This document shows positions 1 to 7,074 of a stretch of DNA of 64,000 nucleotides, in pieces. The notes under the pieces were generated by a model. That model worked only from the letters and a program-made list of their open reading frames with translations, was not told where the DNA came from and ran no database searches. The position numbers were made by a program, and so were the translations under genes. Each line of letters begins with the position of its first letter. Position 1 is the first letter of the stretch. This DNA is from Hymenobacter duratus (GTDB taxonomy: Bacteria; Bacteroidota; Bacteroidia; Cytophagales; Hymenobacteraceae): positions 538,390 to 602,389 of the forward strand of contig NZ_JACWZZ010000003.1 in NCBI RefSeq assembly GCF_014698995.1, written 5' to 3'.

Positions 1-1726
1 TCCAGTAATCGGTGTTTTTCAGGCTCTTCCGGTCGCGCCAGTACAGGTCGAGGCCGCGGGCATAGCCGGTGCCGGTGCTGCGGTAGGTGCTGGCATCGGT
101 AGGGCGCTCCGGGTCGAAGACGGTGAGGTGGTGGTAGGTCTTGTGGTAGGCTTCGGCCCGCAGCGTTTTGTTGTCGTGGGTGCGCTGGTAAGTGAGCATG
201 GCGTGCCGGGCCCGTTCGAAGCGCAGGGCGCTGCTCACGCGCAGCAGGTCGTTGGTGGGCGTCTGATAAAACAGGCCGTAGGCCCCCGAGACCGAGCTGT
301 TGGCTCCGGTCTGCCAGGCCAGCGCCAGGCGTGGCGCCGCATTCCACCGGTTCAGCAGCCCCGAGTATTCGGTGCGGGCCCCGGCCCGCGCCATCAAGCG
401 GTCCGAAAGGCTGATATCGGCCTCGGCAAAGGCGGCGGCGCGGCGCTCCGTGAAGCGGCCGGCATTCCAGGTAGGGGCGCCGCTGGTTTCCTGGTAGGTG
501 CGGCGGTACTGCTGGCCCAGGCCTTCCGCCCCCACTTTCAGGGTCCAGTTGGCACCCGCCGAATCGTTGGTGAGCACCACGCGCCCGATGAGGCTTTGCT
601 CCAGCTCCTGCAGCCGGACTGCGTCGGGGCGCACCGTGTTGTCGTCGCGGGTGAAGGCGGCCCCGGTTTGCAGGCTCCAGCCGCCGCGTAGCGGGCTGCG
701 GAACGTGGCGTTGAGGTAGCCGTTGCCGTTGTAGAGCCCCACGGTCCGCTCGGCGCTGAGCTGCTCGTTGGGCTGGCGCAGACCCAGGCGCTGCTGCTGC
801 CACACGCCGTACACTTTCAGCATGCCGGCCGCGCCGGTGCGGTGGCGCAGACTCACGGAGCTGCCCAGCGTCTGCGGAGCCTTCACCCAGCCAAACGACT
901 GCGGCACCAGCCCGAAATACGGTTGCAGGTTCACGTAATCGGCCGTAACGGCCACCGACGTCCGCTCCCAGCGCTGCACCCGGCTCAGACTGCCGCCCAC
1001 CGACATGACGCTCACGCCGGTCTGGGTTTCGGGAGCCAGGTCGGTGGTGTTGAGCAGCACCACGGCGCTCAGCGCCTGCCCGTACTCGGCCGAGTAGCCA
1101 CCGGTACTGAACACGGTGCCTTTAAACAGGAAAGGCGAAAACCGCCCCCGTGCCGGCACGCTGGGCACCGAGCCGTTGTAGGGCGTCTGTACGGCCAGGC
1201 CATCGAGGTATGTTTTGGTTTCGTGGGCGGCGCCGCCGCGCACAAACAGCTTGCCTTCCTCCCCTACCCGCGTGGTGCCGGGCAGGGCATTCAAGGCCCC
1301 GGCTACGTCACCCAGCGCGCCGGCCGTTGTCACGATGTCGAGGGGCTTGAGCACGGCGCCGCGCTTCTCGTCGCTGGCCTCAAAAGCACCGGCCGTGATG
1401 GTAACGCCGCCCAGCTGGTGGCGGTCGGCCTTCATCTTCAACTGCAGCTTGAGGGGCTGGCCGGTACACTGGATGGGCAGGTTCTGGGGTTCGTAGCCCA
1501 GCAGACTCAGCACCAGCACCTGCGCTCCGGCCTGGGTGGTTTCCAGCCGAAACACGCCCAGCGAATCGGTAGCAGTGCCATCGAAGGTGCCGCGCAGAAA
1601 TACGTTGGCGCCCGGCAGCGGCTGGCCCTGCCCGTCATGGATAGTGCCCTGGAGCAGCGTGGGAGTTTGGGCGCGCAGCCCCAGCAGAGGGGCCAGCAGC
1701 AGGAGCACGAGTAGCAGACGTTTCAT
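1..1726 (-). CDS. TonB-dependent receptor with carboxypeptidase-regulatory-like domain (3' partial)
   Basis: Outer-membrane, TonB-energised importer. The gene runs off the left edge, so 575 codons are visible and the end of the beta-barrel is missing. Reading the complement from ATG at 1726 gives a signal peptide (residues 1-20, poly-Leu, ending LRAQ), a carboxypeptidase-regulatory-like beta-sandwich (about 25-105, with GTIHDGQGQPLPGANV), a plug domain (about 120-230, with FVRGGAAHETKTYLDG and GGYSAEYGQALSAVV), then alternating barrel strands. This order is the usual one for Bacteroidota TonB receptors. The substrate cannot be told: no SusD partner is in view and the downstream side lies outside the window. 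No stop or frameshift interrupts the visible part. Confidence 0.94.
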   Translation of the reverse strand, partial: MKRLLLVLLLLAPLLGLRAQTPTLLQGTIHDGQGQPLPGANVFLRGTFDGTATDSLGVFRLETTQAGAQVLVLSLLGYEPQNLPIQCTGQPLKLQLKMKADRHQLGGVTITAGAFEASDEKRGAVLKPLDIVTTAGALGDVAGALNALPGTTRVGEEGKLFVRGGAAHETKTYLDGLAVQTPYNGSVPSVPARGRFSPFLFKGTVFSTGGYSAEYGQALSAVVLLNTTDLAPETQTGVSVMSVGGSLSRVQRWERTSVAVTADYVNLQPYFGLVPQSFGWVKAPQTLGSSVSLRHRTGAAGMLKVYGVWQQQRLGLRQPNEQLSAERTVGLYNGNGYLNATFRSPLRGGWSLQTGAAFTRDDNTVRPDAVRLQELEQSLIGRVVLTNDSAGANWTLKVGAEGLGQQYRRTYQETSGAPTWNAGRFTERRAAAFAEADISLSDRLMARAGARTEYSGLLNRWNAAPRLALAWQTGANSSVSGAYGLFYQTPTNDLLRVSSALRFERARHAMLTYQRTHDNKTLRAEAYHKTYHHLTVFDPERPTDASTYRSTGTGYARGLDLYWRDRKSLKNTDYW

Positions 1727-1849
1727 GGGGGTAGCAGCTAGGTGATACCCAAAAGTGGGCGGCTGCCGGGGCCGTAGAAACTTGCGGTTACCGAAGCGTC
1801 AGATTAGGCGGATGAAATGTAGGAGGTGGAGACGGTTGTGCTGCTTGAG

Positions 1850-2530
1850 TTAACTACTTGCTTATACAAGCCTTATTGAGCCTCATCATTTGCTTGCAAA
1901 CATATCATATGATAACTAGCCAGTATCCAGTGCACTACTTTATTAAGGTCAATTGCACTATTTTCCGACTATCATATGATTTGTATAATGAGTCAACGTT
2001 CAACTTTTTATTACATATATCAGAAAGAGCAAGGACAGACCCTCCAAAATAATCAATAGGGTCAATCTTTGGCTTATTAAACAAGTAATTATCTAATGAA
2101 TCTCTAAAATCTATTTTTTGATTATTTACCTCCGCATCCAAATATGAAATCATATGAGCTTTACCAAAAAATAATTTCCTAAAATGCTTTTGAGCCATAA
2201 CAACTTCATCATATGTATTACACGCTGCAATTTCAGACTCCGCCTCACATAATTCATAATAAATCGACTTCTTCTCGTTAAATTTTTCGATACTCACTTT
2301 CTGTTCAGCTAAGTAATTCTCTTTGTCTTTAGTCTCTATCACCTCCCAAACTGTCCAAAATCCTCCTATCAGGAGAGCTAGGGATGAGAAAGTGGCTAGT
2401 ACACGGTCGTAAATCCTCAACTTATCTTCTGAAATAGCCATGATATTATGGGTTGATTCTTGATCAATGAATATAGCATATGAAGGCTATCAACCAAAAT
2501 AAATTATATATGTATATATCGTCCACATTA
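1850..2530. other. AT-rich island
   Basis: This stretch is strikingly AT-rich by eye against a window that is otherwise strongly GC-rich. It holds one orphan gene (1935-2441, minus). The palindrome ATCATATGAT occurs at 1904-1913 and 1971-1980, and related CATATG-containing words recur near 2150 and 2210. The base composition suggests horizontally acquired DNA. No transposase or integrase is present, and no target duplication was recognised. Confidence 0.7.
1935..2441 (-). CDS. Orphan membrane-anchored hypothetical protein (168 aa)
   Basis: I do not recognise the family. The product has a short basic N-terminus, one probable membrane helix at about residues 15-33 (TFSSLALLIGGFWTVWEVI), then a Lys/Glu-rich helical region (about 34-70) and a mixed C-terminal domain with two Cys in the 65-75 region (YELCEAESEIAACNTY) and one near 143. 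This predicts an N-terminally anchored protein with a roughly 130-residue soluble domain. Codon use is AT-rich, unlike every neighbour, which points to recent transfer. Single-pass anchors followed by small helical domains occur in accessory and defence proteins, but no motif here supports a specific role. Continuous coding with an ATG start makes a real gene likely. Confidence 0.7.
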   Translation of the reverse strand: MAISEDKLRIYDRVLATFSSLALLIGGFWTVWEVIETKDKENYLAEQKVSIEKFNEKKSIYYELCEAESEIAACNTYDEVVMAQKHFRKLFFGKAHMISYLDAEVNNQKIDFRDSLDNYLFNKPKIDPIDYFGGSVLALSDICNKKLNVDSLYKSYDSRKIVQLTLIK

Positions 2531-2557
2531 TTTTAAGACGGCACTAAGTTGCCCTGG

Positions 2558-2696
2558 ACTCGCTCGGCTGGGCCCAGTGAGTTCTACGCCTGAGGGGCTA
2601 CGCCCCGCAATCCACCCGAGCCGCTTGTCCTGTGCCCGCAGACGCGCGCAACACAGCTGCTGGGGCGTAGGCCTCACTCGGCCCAGCCGAGCGAGG
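2558..2696. repeat. 33-bp imperfect inverted repeat (MITE-like or large hairpin)
   Basis: The left arm 2558-2590 and right arm 2664-2696 are reverse complements at 29 of 33 positions and share CTCGCTCGGCTGGGCC. The 73-nt middle contains a smaller hairpin, GGGGC-TAC-GCCCC, at about 2595-2607. The size and arms would fit a small non-autonomous element or a structured 3' region. No flanking direct repeat was seen. Confidence 0.75.
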
Positions 2697-2719
2697 GCGG
2701 AGATAGTATCGCGCTAGGT

Positions 2720-2950
2720 ATGCTCCGAGGACCATCGGAGAGGTTCCGAAGCCCACCAACCTACCTCCGAACCCTTCCGATGGTCCCCGGAGGACCATCC
2801 GACCACTTCCACGGACCAACGATGGGCCTCCGAGGACCATCGTTGCACTTCTGAAGATCATCGTTGCACTTCGCCGGACCACCGGACCACTTCCGAAGAC
2901 CACCGGAGGGGTTCGGAAGCACAACTGCCCCGCCCGGAGGACCAGGCGAG
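2720..2950. repeat. Degenerate tandem array, 11 units of exactly 21 nt
   Basis: Eleven consecutive units start at 2720, 2741, 2762, 2783, 2804, 2825, 2846, 2867, 2888, 2909 and 2930. Each is 21 nt with no insertion or deletion, while the bases have drifted. The consensus core is TCCGAGGACCATCGGA, so many units can form a small hairpin (TCCGA paired with TCGGA; the first unit pairs CTCCGA with TCGGAG). The array lies 35 nt past the stop codon of the minus-strand gene at 2986-3459. A second array with the same period but different sequence is at 33306-33599. Confidence 0.85.
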
Positions 2951-2985
2951 GCAGTTTGGGGTGATGCGGCGGCGGTTTAAACCGT

Positions 2986-3459
2986 CTAGGGCTTGGACGC
3001 AGCTTCCTTTTTGGGTTGTTTGGCGAAGCGGCCTTTCAACTCCTCGTAGGCGGCCTGGGCGCCGGGCATGTTGGCCTTGGCGGCACTCTGGATGTTGCGG
3101 TACACCACCAGCGCATCGGTGTAGGCCTCGCCGCCGGTCTGCATCATGGTGCTTTCTATGTCGGTGGAGAGCTGCTGCAGGGGGCGGAAGAAGCTGGCCA
3201 GGTCGTTGGTGGCCTTGATATCGAGCTTCATTTCCTTGAAATCGACGAAGGATGGCACAAAGCCGGGCGTGGCCGTGCCGTACTCGTCAATCTTGGTCAT
3301 GAAGCCCAACGACCGGTCGCCCATCTTCACGATGCCCTGCCGCTCGTCGGGGGTGAGCGGGTGCAGGTAGGGGGTCATCTCTTCTTTAATGAGGGCAATG
3401 GCGTCGTCAACCTTCTGCTTGACGTCGGCGGGAATGGTAACGGATATGCGGTTGAGCAT
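2986..3459 (-). CDS. Conserved hypothetical protein (157 aa)
   Basis: Family not recognised. It is a soluble, helix-rich, probably cytoplasmic protein starting MLNRISVTIPADVKQKVDD at an ATG, with no signal peptide or membrane segment. The sequence alternates long amphipathic helices (residues 10-35, 85-115, 118-150) and ends in a Lys/Ala/Pro-rich tail (KQPKKEAASKP). Codon use matches the GC-rich genome, so it looks native. The 3' side faces the 21-nt array. Confidence 0.75.
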   Translation of the reverse strand: MLNRISVTIPADVKQKVDDAIALIKEEMTPYLHPLTPDERQGIVKMGDRSLGFMTKIDEYGTATPGFVPSFVDFKEMKLDIKATNDLASFFRPLQQLSTDIESTMMQTGGEAYTDALVVYRNIQSAAKANMPGAQAAYEELKGRFAKQPKKEAASKP

Positions 3460-3642
3460 GAGAAATGGGGGTAAAGGGTGAAAAAGCGGAAAAGCAGCTC
3501 AGGCCCCATTTCGGTGTATAAACAGGGATAGTCGGATAGGATAGCAGGAGAGAAAGATGCCGGGAAAATCCAACGAATGCAAGCCTGTCTTCCAAAAAAA
3601 TCGGCAGTGGCAGCGAGCGTGTAATTTCCCGGCTGACGGCCT

Positions 3643-3650
3643 TACTTTGG
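3643..3650 (+). promoter_or_regulatory. -7-like box TACTTTGG
   Basis: A Bacteroidota-type -7 box 37 nt upstream of the ATG at 3688. It lies upstream of that ATG and supports it over an earlier in-frame TTG at 3655. Confidence 0.4.
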
Positions 3651-3687
3651 GACTTTGTTTCTACCCTCGTTTTTTTGCTGCGTGCCT

Positions 3688-4191
3688 ATGTTCCGCCTGT
3701 TCTCCTCGAAACCCAAAGCCGCGCCGGCTGCCCAGGTCGACCCACTGCTGGCTTTCGTGCGTGAAATCGGGCTGGAGGTGCGCGAGGCCACGCTCCGGCA
3801 GCCCACGTTTCTGCCGGGGCTGCTGCTGGAGCGCGGCGCGCTGGTGCTGGACCGTAGCCGCCTGCTCTACCCCGGCGACATTCTTCACGAAGCCGGCCAC
3901 CTGGCCGTGACGCCCGCCGCCGAACGGCCCGCCGTGGGCGGCAACGTCACGGAGCACCACCCCGAGAAAGAAGGCGAGGAAATGGCGGTGCTGGCCTGGA
4001 GCTACGCCGCCGCGCACCACCTGGGCCTGCCGCCCGCCGTGGTGTTTCATCCTGATGGCTACAAGGGCCAGAGCGACTGGCTGATCAGCAGCTTCACGGG
4101 CGGCCGGTACATCGGGCTGCCGCTGCTGGTATGGATGGGGCTGACCACCACCGCTGGTTTTCCGCGCATGGAGCGCTGGCTGCGGACCTAG
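3688..4191 (+). CDS. Small HEAGH-motif protein, possible minimal zinc metallopeptidase (167 aa)
   Basis: The function is not established. The sequence carries an HExxH-type motif, HEAGH at residues 67-71, inside a hydrophobic helix (DILHEAGHLAV). A Glu-rich helix follows (EKEGEEMAVLAWSYAAA, about 93-109) whose Glu could be the third zinc ligand of a gluzincin. A membrane-like segment lies near 142-158 (YIGLPLLVWMGLTTTAGF). No signal peptide is seen, so a cytoplasmic or peripheral location is likely. ATG 3688 is preferred over TTG 3655 because a promoter-like box sits just upstream. A bidirectional terminator follows at 4242-4273. The motif is clear, but catalytic activity is inference. Confidence 0.75.
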   Translation: MFRLFSSKPKAAPAAQVDPLLAFVREIGLEVREATLRQPTFLPGLLLERGALVLDRSRLLYPGDILHEAGHLAVTPAAERPAVGGNVTEHHPEKEGEEMAVLAWSYAAAHHLGLPPAVVFHPDGYKGQSDWLISSFTGGRYIGLPLLVWMGLTTTAGFPRMERWLRT

Positions 4192-4241
4192 TCCGGCCGG
4201 CGTTTCGGCCCCGCCACGCGGGCCTCTTCCGTACCCCACGC

Positions 4242-4273
4242 AAAAGCCCCGCTCTTCGCAGAACGGGGCTTTT
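4242..4273. terminator. Bidirectional terminator
   Basis: AAAAGCCCCG and CGGGGCTTTT form a 10-bp stem with A and T tracts on the two sides. It lies between convergent genes ending at 4191 (+) and 4295 (-). Confidence 0.85.
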
Positions 4274-4294
4274 TGAGCTGGCAGCCGGAGCTGC

Positions 4295-4555
4295 TTAGTC
4301 GGCGTTGCCGGTAGCGCCGTCGTCGGTGAAGCTGGCGGCGTTGTTGGGGTTGTGCTGCGTGTGGCTGGCTACTTCGTTGGTGAGGGCCACATCCACGGAA
4401 GCCGTGGCGGCTTTGCGCTTTCTCTCGATGTCGGCGGCGGAGCAGGCGGGCACGCTCTTGAACGGCCACTGGCCCCGGGTGTAGCTGAAGTAGGCCCCGG
4501 CCACGGCGGCCAGAGAAGCGCCAATGATAACGCGGGCAGTTGCTTTCTTTTTCAT
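4295..4555 (-). CDS. Small membrane-anchored hypothetical protein (86 aa)
   Basis: Family not recognised. It starts with a Lys-rich N-terminus (MKKKATAR) and one hydrophobic helix (about residues 9-24, VIIGASLAAVAGAYFS), then a polar tail of about 60 residues rich in Ala, Asn, Thr and Asp with a single Cys at 38. The hydrophobic segment could be an uncleaved anchor or a signal peptide. The terminator at 4242-4273 lies at its 3' end, which supports a real transcribed unit. Confidence 0.65.
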   Translation of the reverse strand: MKKKATARVIIGASLAAVAGAYFSYTRGQWPFKSVPACSAADIERKRKAATASVDVALTNEVASHTQHNPNNAASFTDDGATGNAD

Positions 4556-4664
4556 AAGGGGGAAGAGGCAAGGGTAGGATTTTCGGTTTCCGCTGCGGGC
4601 ATCCGGTAGTCCGGCAGTACGGTTCGGCAGGTGATGGAGTAACTGTTGCGCGGCACTTTCTGCC

Positions 4665-5207
4665 TTACCGGGGAGCCACCGGATACTCCCTAAACATGGT
4701 GGCTATGCCTTCATCTATGCGGGCGGCGAGCTTTTCGGGGTCTTTTGACAGCGGGCTGGCCGCCACGCCCTGCCAGATCTGCTCGTTGCGGGCGGCATCC
4801 ACAATATCCACGGTAGCGGTGCCTTCGCGGTAGGTGCCGGCCGGCACCTGCTGCACCTGCCAGTGGTAGTTGCGCTGCCCGATGTAGCGGGGCCCGTCCC
4901 ACTGAATATTGGTTTCGCGCGTCTGCACCTTCGCTTCCGTTACTACGCCAATGTTCACCCACAAGTCGGGCGAGTCGGCGCGCTGATAGCCGCGTAGCTC
5001 CATTTCGCGCGCCACGGCCTGCTTCAGGTTGGCGATGTTGGCGCTGCTGCCCCGGAAAGCGTCCTCATTGCGGGCCGTCACGTCCAGAAAGTTGTAGGTT
5101 TTGTACGCCGAGAAATCAACGCCCGGCGCCTGGGTCGTGGATTCTACCCGGACCGGCGAGCAGGCCGCACCGGCCAGCAGTACCAGCAGCAGCAGGAAGA
5201 GTTTCAT
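4665..5207 (-). CDS. DUF4136 family lipoprotein (180 aa)
   Basis: Probable envelope lipoprotein. Residues 1-15 are a poly-Leu signal and Cys16 (LAGAAC) is the likely lipidation site; the residue at -3 is Gly, so the lipobox is not perfect. The rest matches the DUF4136 pattern: VDFSAYKTYNF near 30-40, a central region on variable helices (MELRGYQRADSPDLWV), and the C-terminal ATVDIVDAARNEQIWQG followed by a short helical end. The role of this family is unknown. It is divergent from the desaturase gene at 5454. Confidence 0.85.
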   Translation of the reverse strand: MKLFLLLLVLLAGAACSPVRVESTTQAPGVDFSAYKTYNFLDVTARNEDAFRGSSANIANLKQAVAREMELRGYQRADSPDLWVNIGVVTEAKVQTRETNIQWDGPRYIGQRNYHWQVQQVPAGTYREGTATVDIVDAARNEQIWQGVAASPLSKDPEKLAARIDEGIATMFREYPVAPR

Positions 5208-5403
5208 AGCGTTGGAATGTGTAAAAAGGTGTCCTGGGAACCTGGCAGCAGTCAGCCCCAGCGGCAGCAGCCCGGCCTGATAAGCGGGTGTACGCAGAAG
5301 CCAATACGAATGGTATGGCGCAGGCCAGGCAGCGGGGCACGAGCGGCGCCGGGTTCTTCCGTTTTTTTATGGCCGGCAGTATCCTCGCTACAGCGCCGCT
5401 TCC

Positions 5404-5412
5404 TATCTTCGG
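5404..5412 (+). promoter_or_regulatory. -7-like box TATCTTCGG
   Basis: TTCG variant of the Bacteroidota -7 box, 41 nt upstream of the desaturase ATG at 5454. Confidence 0.45.
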
Positions 5413-5453
5413 CATCTGAATAGCAATATGTTCAGCGGTTATTCATTTCGTCT

Positions 5454-6365
5454 ATGCCCTTCTTTAATCCTACAGCCAGCGTCGCGGAAGGCGACCGGCT
5501 CCAACTAAGCTGGCTCAAGTCAGGCTGGCTCTATCTGATGCTCGTTCCGGCGCTGCTGTGGGGCTGGTCGTCGTTGTCGGTGGAGCGCAGCGTGGCATCG
5601 GTTCTGTTGACGGTTTTTTCGGTGGGCCTGGGCCATTCCATTGGCCTGCACCGGGGCATCATTCACCGCGCCTACCGCTGCTCCCGCTTCACGCGCGGGC
5701 TGCTGGCCTACTGTTTCGTGCACTCGGGCCTGGGCGGACCGCTTTCCTGGGTGCGGGTGCACTATTTCCGCGACTACTGGCAGAACCGCGCCGACTGCCC
5801 TGCCTACTTCCGCTACGACCACTCCGTGCTGCAGGACTACGGCTGGAACCTGCACCTGGCCCTGCTGCCCGCCGACGAAAGCCGCTACGCCATTCCCGAC
5901 GAAGACCTGCACGACCCGTGGCTAGTGTTTCTGCAGAACACCTGGTACTGGCACGTGCTGGGAGCGGCCGGCCTCATCTGGGCCGTGTTCAGCTTCGAGG
6001 CCATGATTGTCTGCGTGTGCCTGCGCATCAGCATCACCATTCTGGGCCACTGGTTTGTCGGCTTCATCTCCCATAAATACGGCTACGCCCGCTACGACAT
6101 CGACGGCGCGGCCGAGCATGGCTACAACAATTTTGTGCTGGGGGCCCTGTCCTTCGGCGAAGGATTTCACAACAACCACCATGCGCACCCCAGCTCTGCC
6201 CGCATGGGCACCGAATGGTACGAGCTGGATCTGGGGTGGCACCTTATCCGGGGGCTGCGCGGACTTGGCGTGGTGTGGGATGTGCAAGTGGCAGGCCAGA
6301 CCAACACGCTGAAGCGGCAGGCCAAAGCCCGGGCCTACCGCTGGCGCTGGCCCTGGCAGGAATAA
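5454..6365 (+). CDS. Fatty acid desaturase (acyl-CoA desaturase-like, 303 aa)
   Basis: Membrane di-iron desaturase that would introduce double bonds into acyl chains and so tune membrane fluidity. Histidine box 1 is HRGIIH (residues 66-71) and box 3 is HNNHH (239-243), with an extra His in ILGHW (199). The second box, normally HRxHH, is replaced by HYFRDYWQNR (103-112). That substitution is seen in a subfamily carrying H-x-x-R-D-W and may mark a different substrate. Membrane segments lie at about 25-60, 82-98, 163-182 and 185-207. A terminator follows at 6393-6432. Confidence 0.88.
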   Translation: MPFFNPTASVAEGDRLQLSWLKSGWLYLMLVPALLWGWSSLSVERSVASVLLTVFSVGLGHSIGLHRGIIHRAYRCSRFTRGLLAYCFVHSGLGGPLSWVRVHYFRDYWQNRADCPAYFRYDHSVLQDYGWNLHLALLPADESRYAIPDEDLHDPWLVFLQNTWYWHVLGAAGLIWAVFSFEAMIVCVCLRISITILGHWFVGFISHKYGYARYDIDGAAEHGYNNFVLGALSFGEGFHNNHHAHPSSARMGTEWYELDLGWHLIRGLRGLGVVWDVQVAGQTNTLKRQAKARAYRWRWPWQE

Positions 6366-6392
6366 CCGGCGGCCGATACCCCTTTCGGCCCC

Positions 6393-6432
6393 AAAGGGCG
6401 GACACGGACTTCGGTTCGGGTCCGCTCTTTTT
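6393..6432 (+). terminator. Rho-independent terminator after the desaturase gene
   Basis: AAAGGGCGGAC pairs with GTCCGCTCTTT (one G-U pair), with a T-rich tail. The T-rich tail overlaps the start of the next gene's promoter at 6434. Confidence 0.7.
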
Positions 6433-6433
6433 G

Positions 6434-6464
6434 TTTGCTGGCACCGGCTACCGGTTACCTTCGC
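6434..6464 (+). promoter_or_regulatory. Promoter: TTTG, 18-nt spacer, TACCTTCGC
   Basis: The -33 element TTTG (6434-6437) and -7 element TACCTTCGC (6456-6464) have 18-nt spacing, in the range expected for the Bacteroidota primary sigma factor. The elaA ATG is at 6493. Confidence 0.6.
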
Positions 6465-6492
6465 GGCCTACTCCTACCCCAGCTGCCCAGTC

Positions 6493-6942
6493 ATGACCCT
6501 CACCTGGACCACCAAAGCCTTCCCGGACCTCACGCTACCCGAACTATACACTCTGCTGCAGTTGCGCTCCGAGGTATTCGTGGTAGAGCAAGCCTGCGCG
6601 TTTCAGGACCTCGACGGGCAGGACCAGGCCGCCTACCACCTGCTTGGGCACACCGAAACCGGCGAGCTGGCAGCCTACACGCGGCTGTTTGCGGCCGGCA
6701 TCAGCTACCCCGAGGCCAGCATCGGGCGCGTGGTGGTGAGCCCAAAGTTCCGGCGCTACGGGCTGGGGCGCGAGTTGCTGCGGCAGTCCATTGCGGCCAT
6801 TGAGCATCTGTTCGGCCCGCAGCCCATCCAGATTGGGGCCCAGCTCTACCTCAGAGAGTTTTATGAAAGCTTCGGGTTCCGGCAGCTCGGCGAAGGCTAC
6901 CTCGAAGACGGCATTCCGCATATTCACATGGTGCGGCCCTAG
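6493..6942 (+). CDS. elaA: ElaA-type GNAT N-acetyltransferase
   Basis: Cytoplasmic GCN5-related acetyltransferase of the ElaA family (149 aa, full family length). The N-terminus LYTLLQLRSEVFVVEQACAF is diagnostic of ElaA. The acetyl-CoA-binding segment IGRVVVSPKFRRYGLGRELL (residues 77-96) holds the R-x-x-G-x-G/A loop (RRYGLG). The C-terminal strand-helix with YESFGFRQLGEGYLEDGIPHI completes the fold. The physiological substrate of ElaA is not known. It has its own promoter at 6434-6464 and no obvious operon partner. Confidence 0.9.
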   Translation: MTLTWTTKAFPDLTLPELYTLLQLRSEVFVVEQACAFQDLDGQDQAAYHLLGHTETGELAAYTRLFAAGISYPEASIGRVVVSPKFRRYGLGRELLRQSIAAIEHLFGPQPIQIGAQLYLREFYESFGFRQLGEGYLEDGIPHIHMVRP

Positions 6943-7003
6943 CCGCTACAGGCAAAACCGGCTGTTCAGGTTCGTCCGGTTCCTGCCCCGCGCCACCTGC
7001 TTA

Positions 7004-7031
7004 TTTGGTGGCCTGATTGCCTTACCTTTGC
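7004..7031 (+). promoter_or_regulatory. Promoter: TTTG and TACCTTTGC
   Basis: TTTG at 7004-7007 and TACCTTTGC at 7023-7031 have a rather short 15-nt spacer. The PAS gene starts 43 nt downstream at 7075. Confidence 0.5.
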
Positions 7032-7074
7032 TACGGCCTGTTCCGCCTGATTCTTCATCGTTTGCGCTTTCCCT

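Larger units (their letters stand above)
2442..2985. other. Gene-free region with inverted repeat and 21-nt array
   Basis: This 544-bp gap between two minus-strand genes is AT-rich up to about 2530. It then carries an imperfect 33-bp inverted repeat (2558-2696) and an 11-unit 21-nt tandem array (2720-2950). An open frame of 108 codons on the minus strand (2598-2924) is a by-product of the array, because 21 is a multiple of three, and is not called as a gene. Confidence 0.75.

Noticed and set aside
2598..2924. 108-codon minus-strand frame across the 21-nt array
   Set aside because: The frame stays open because the period is a multiple of three. Its heptads are by-products; no start context was seen. 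A repeat peptide is not fully excluded and is raised under findings.
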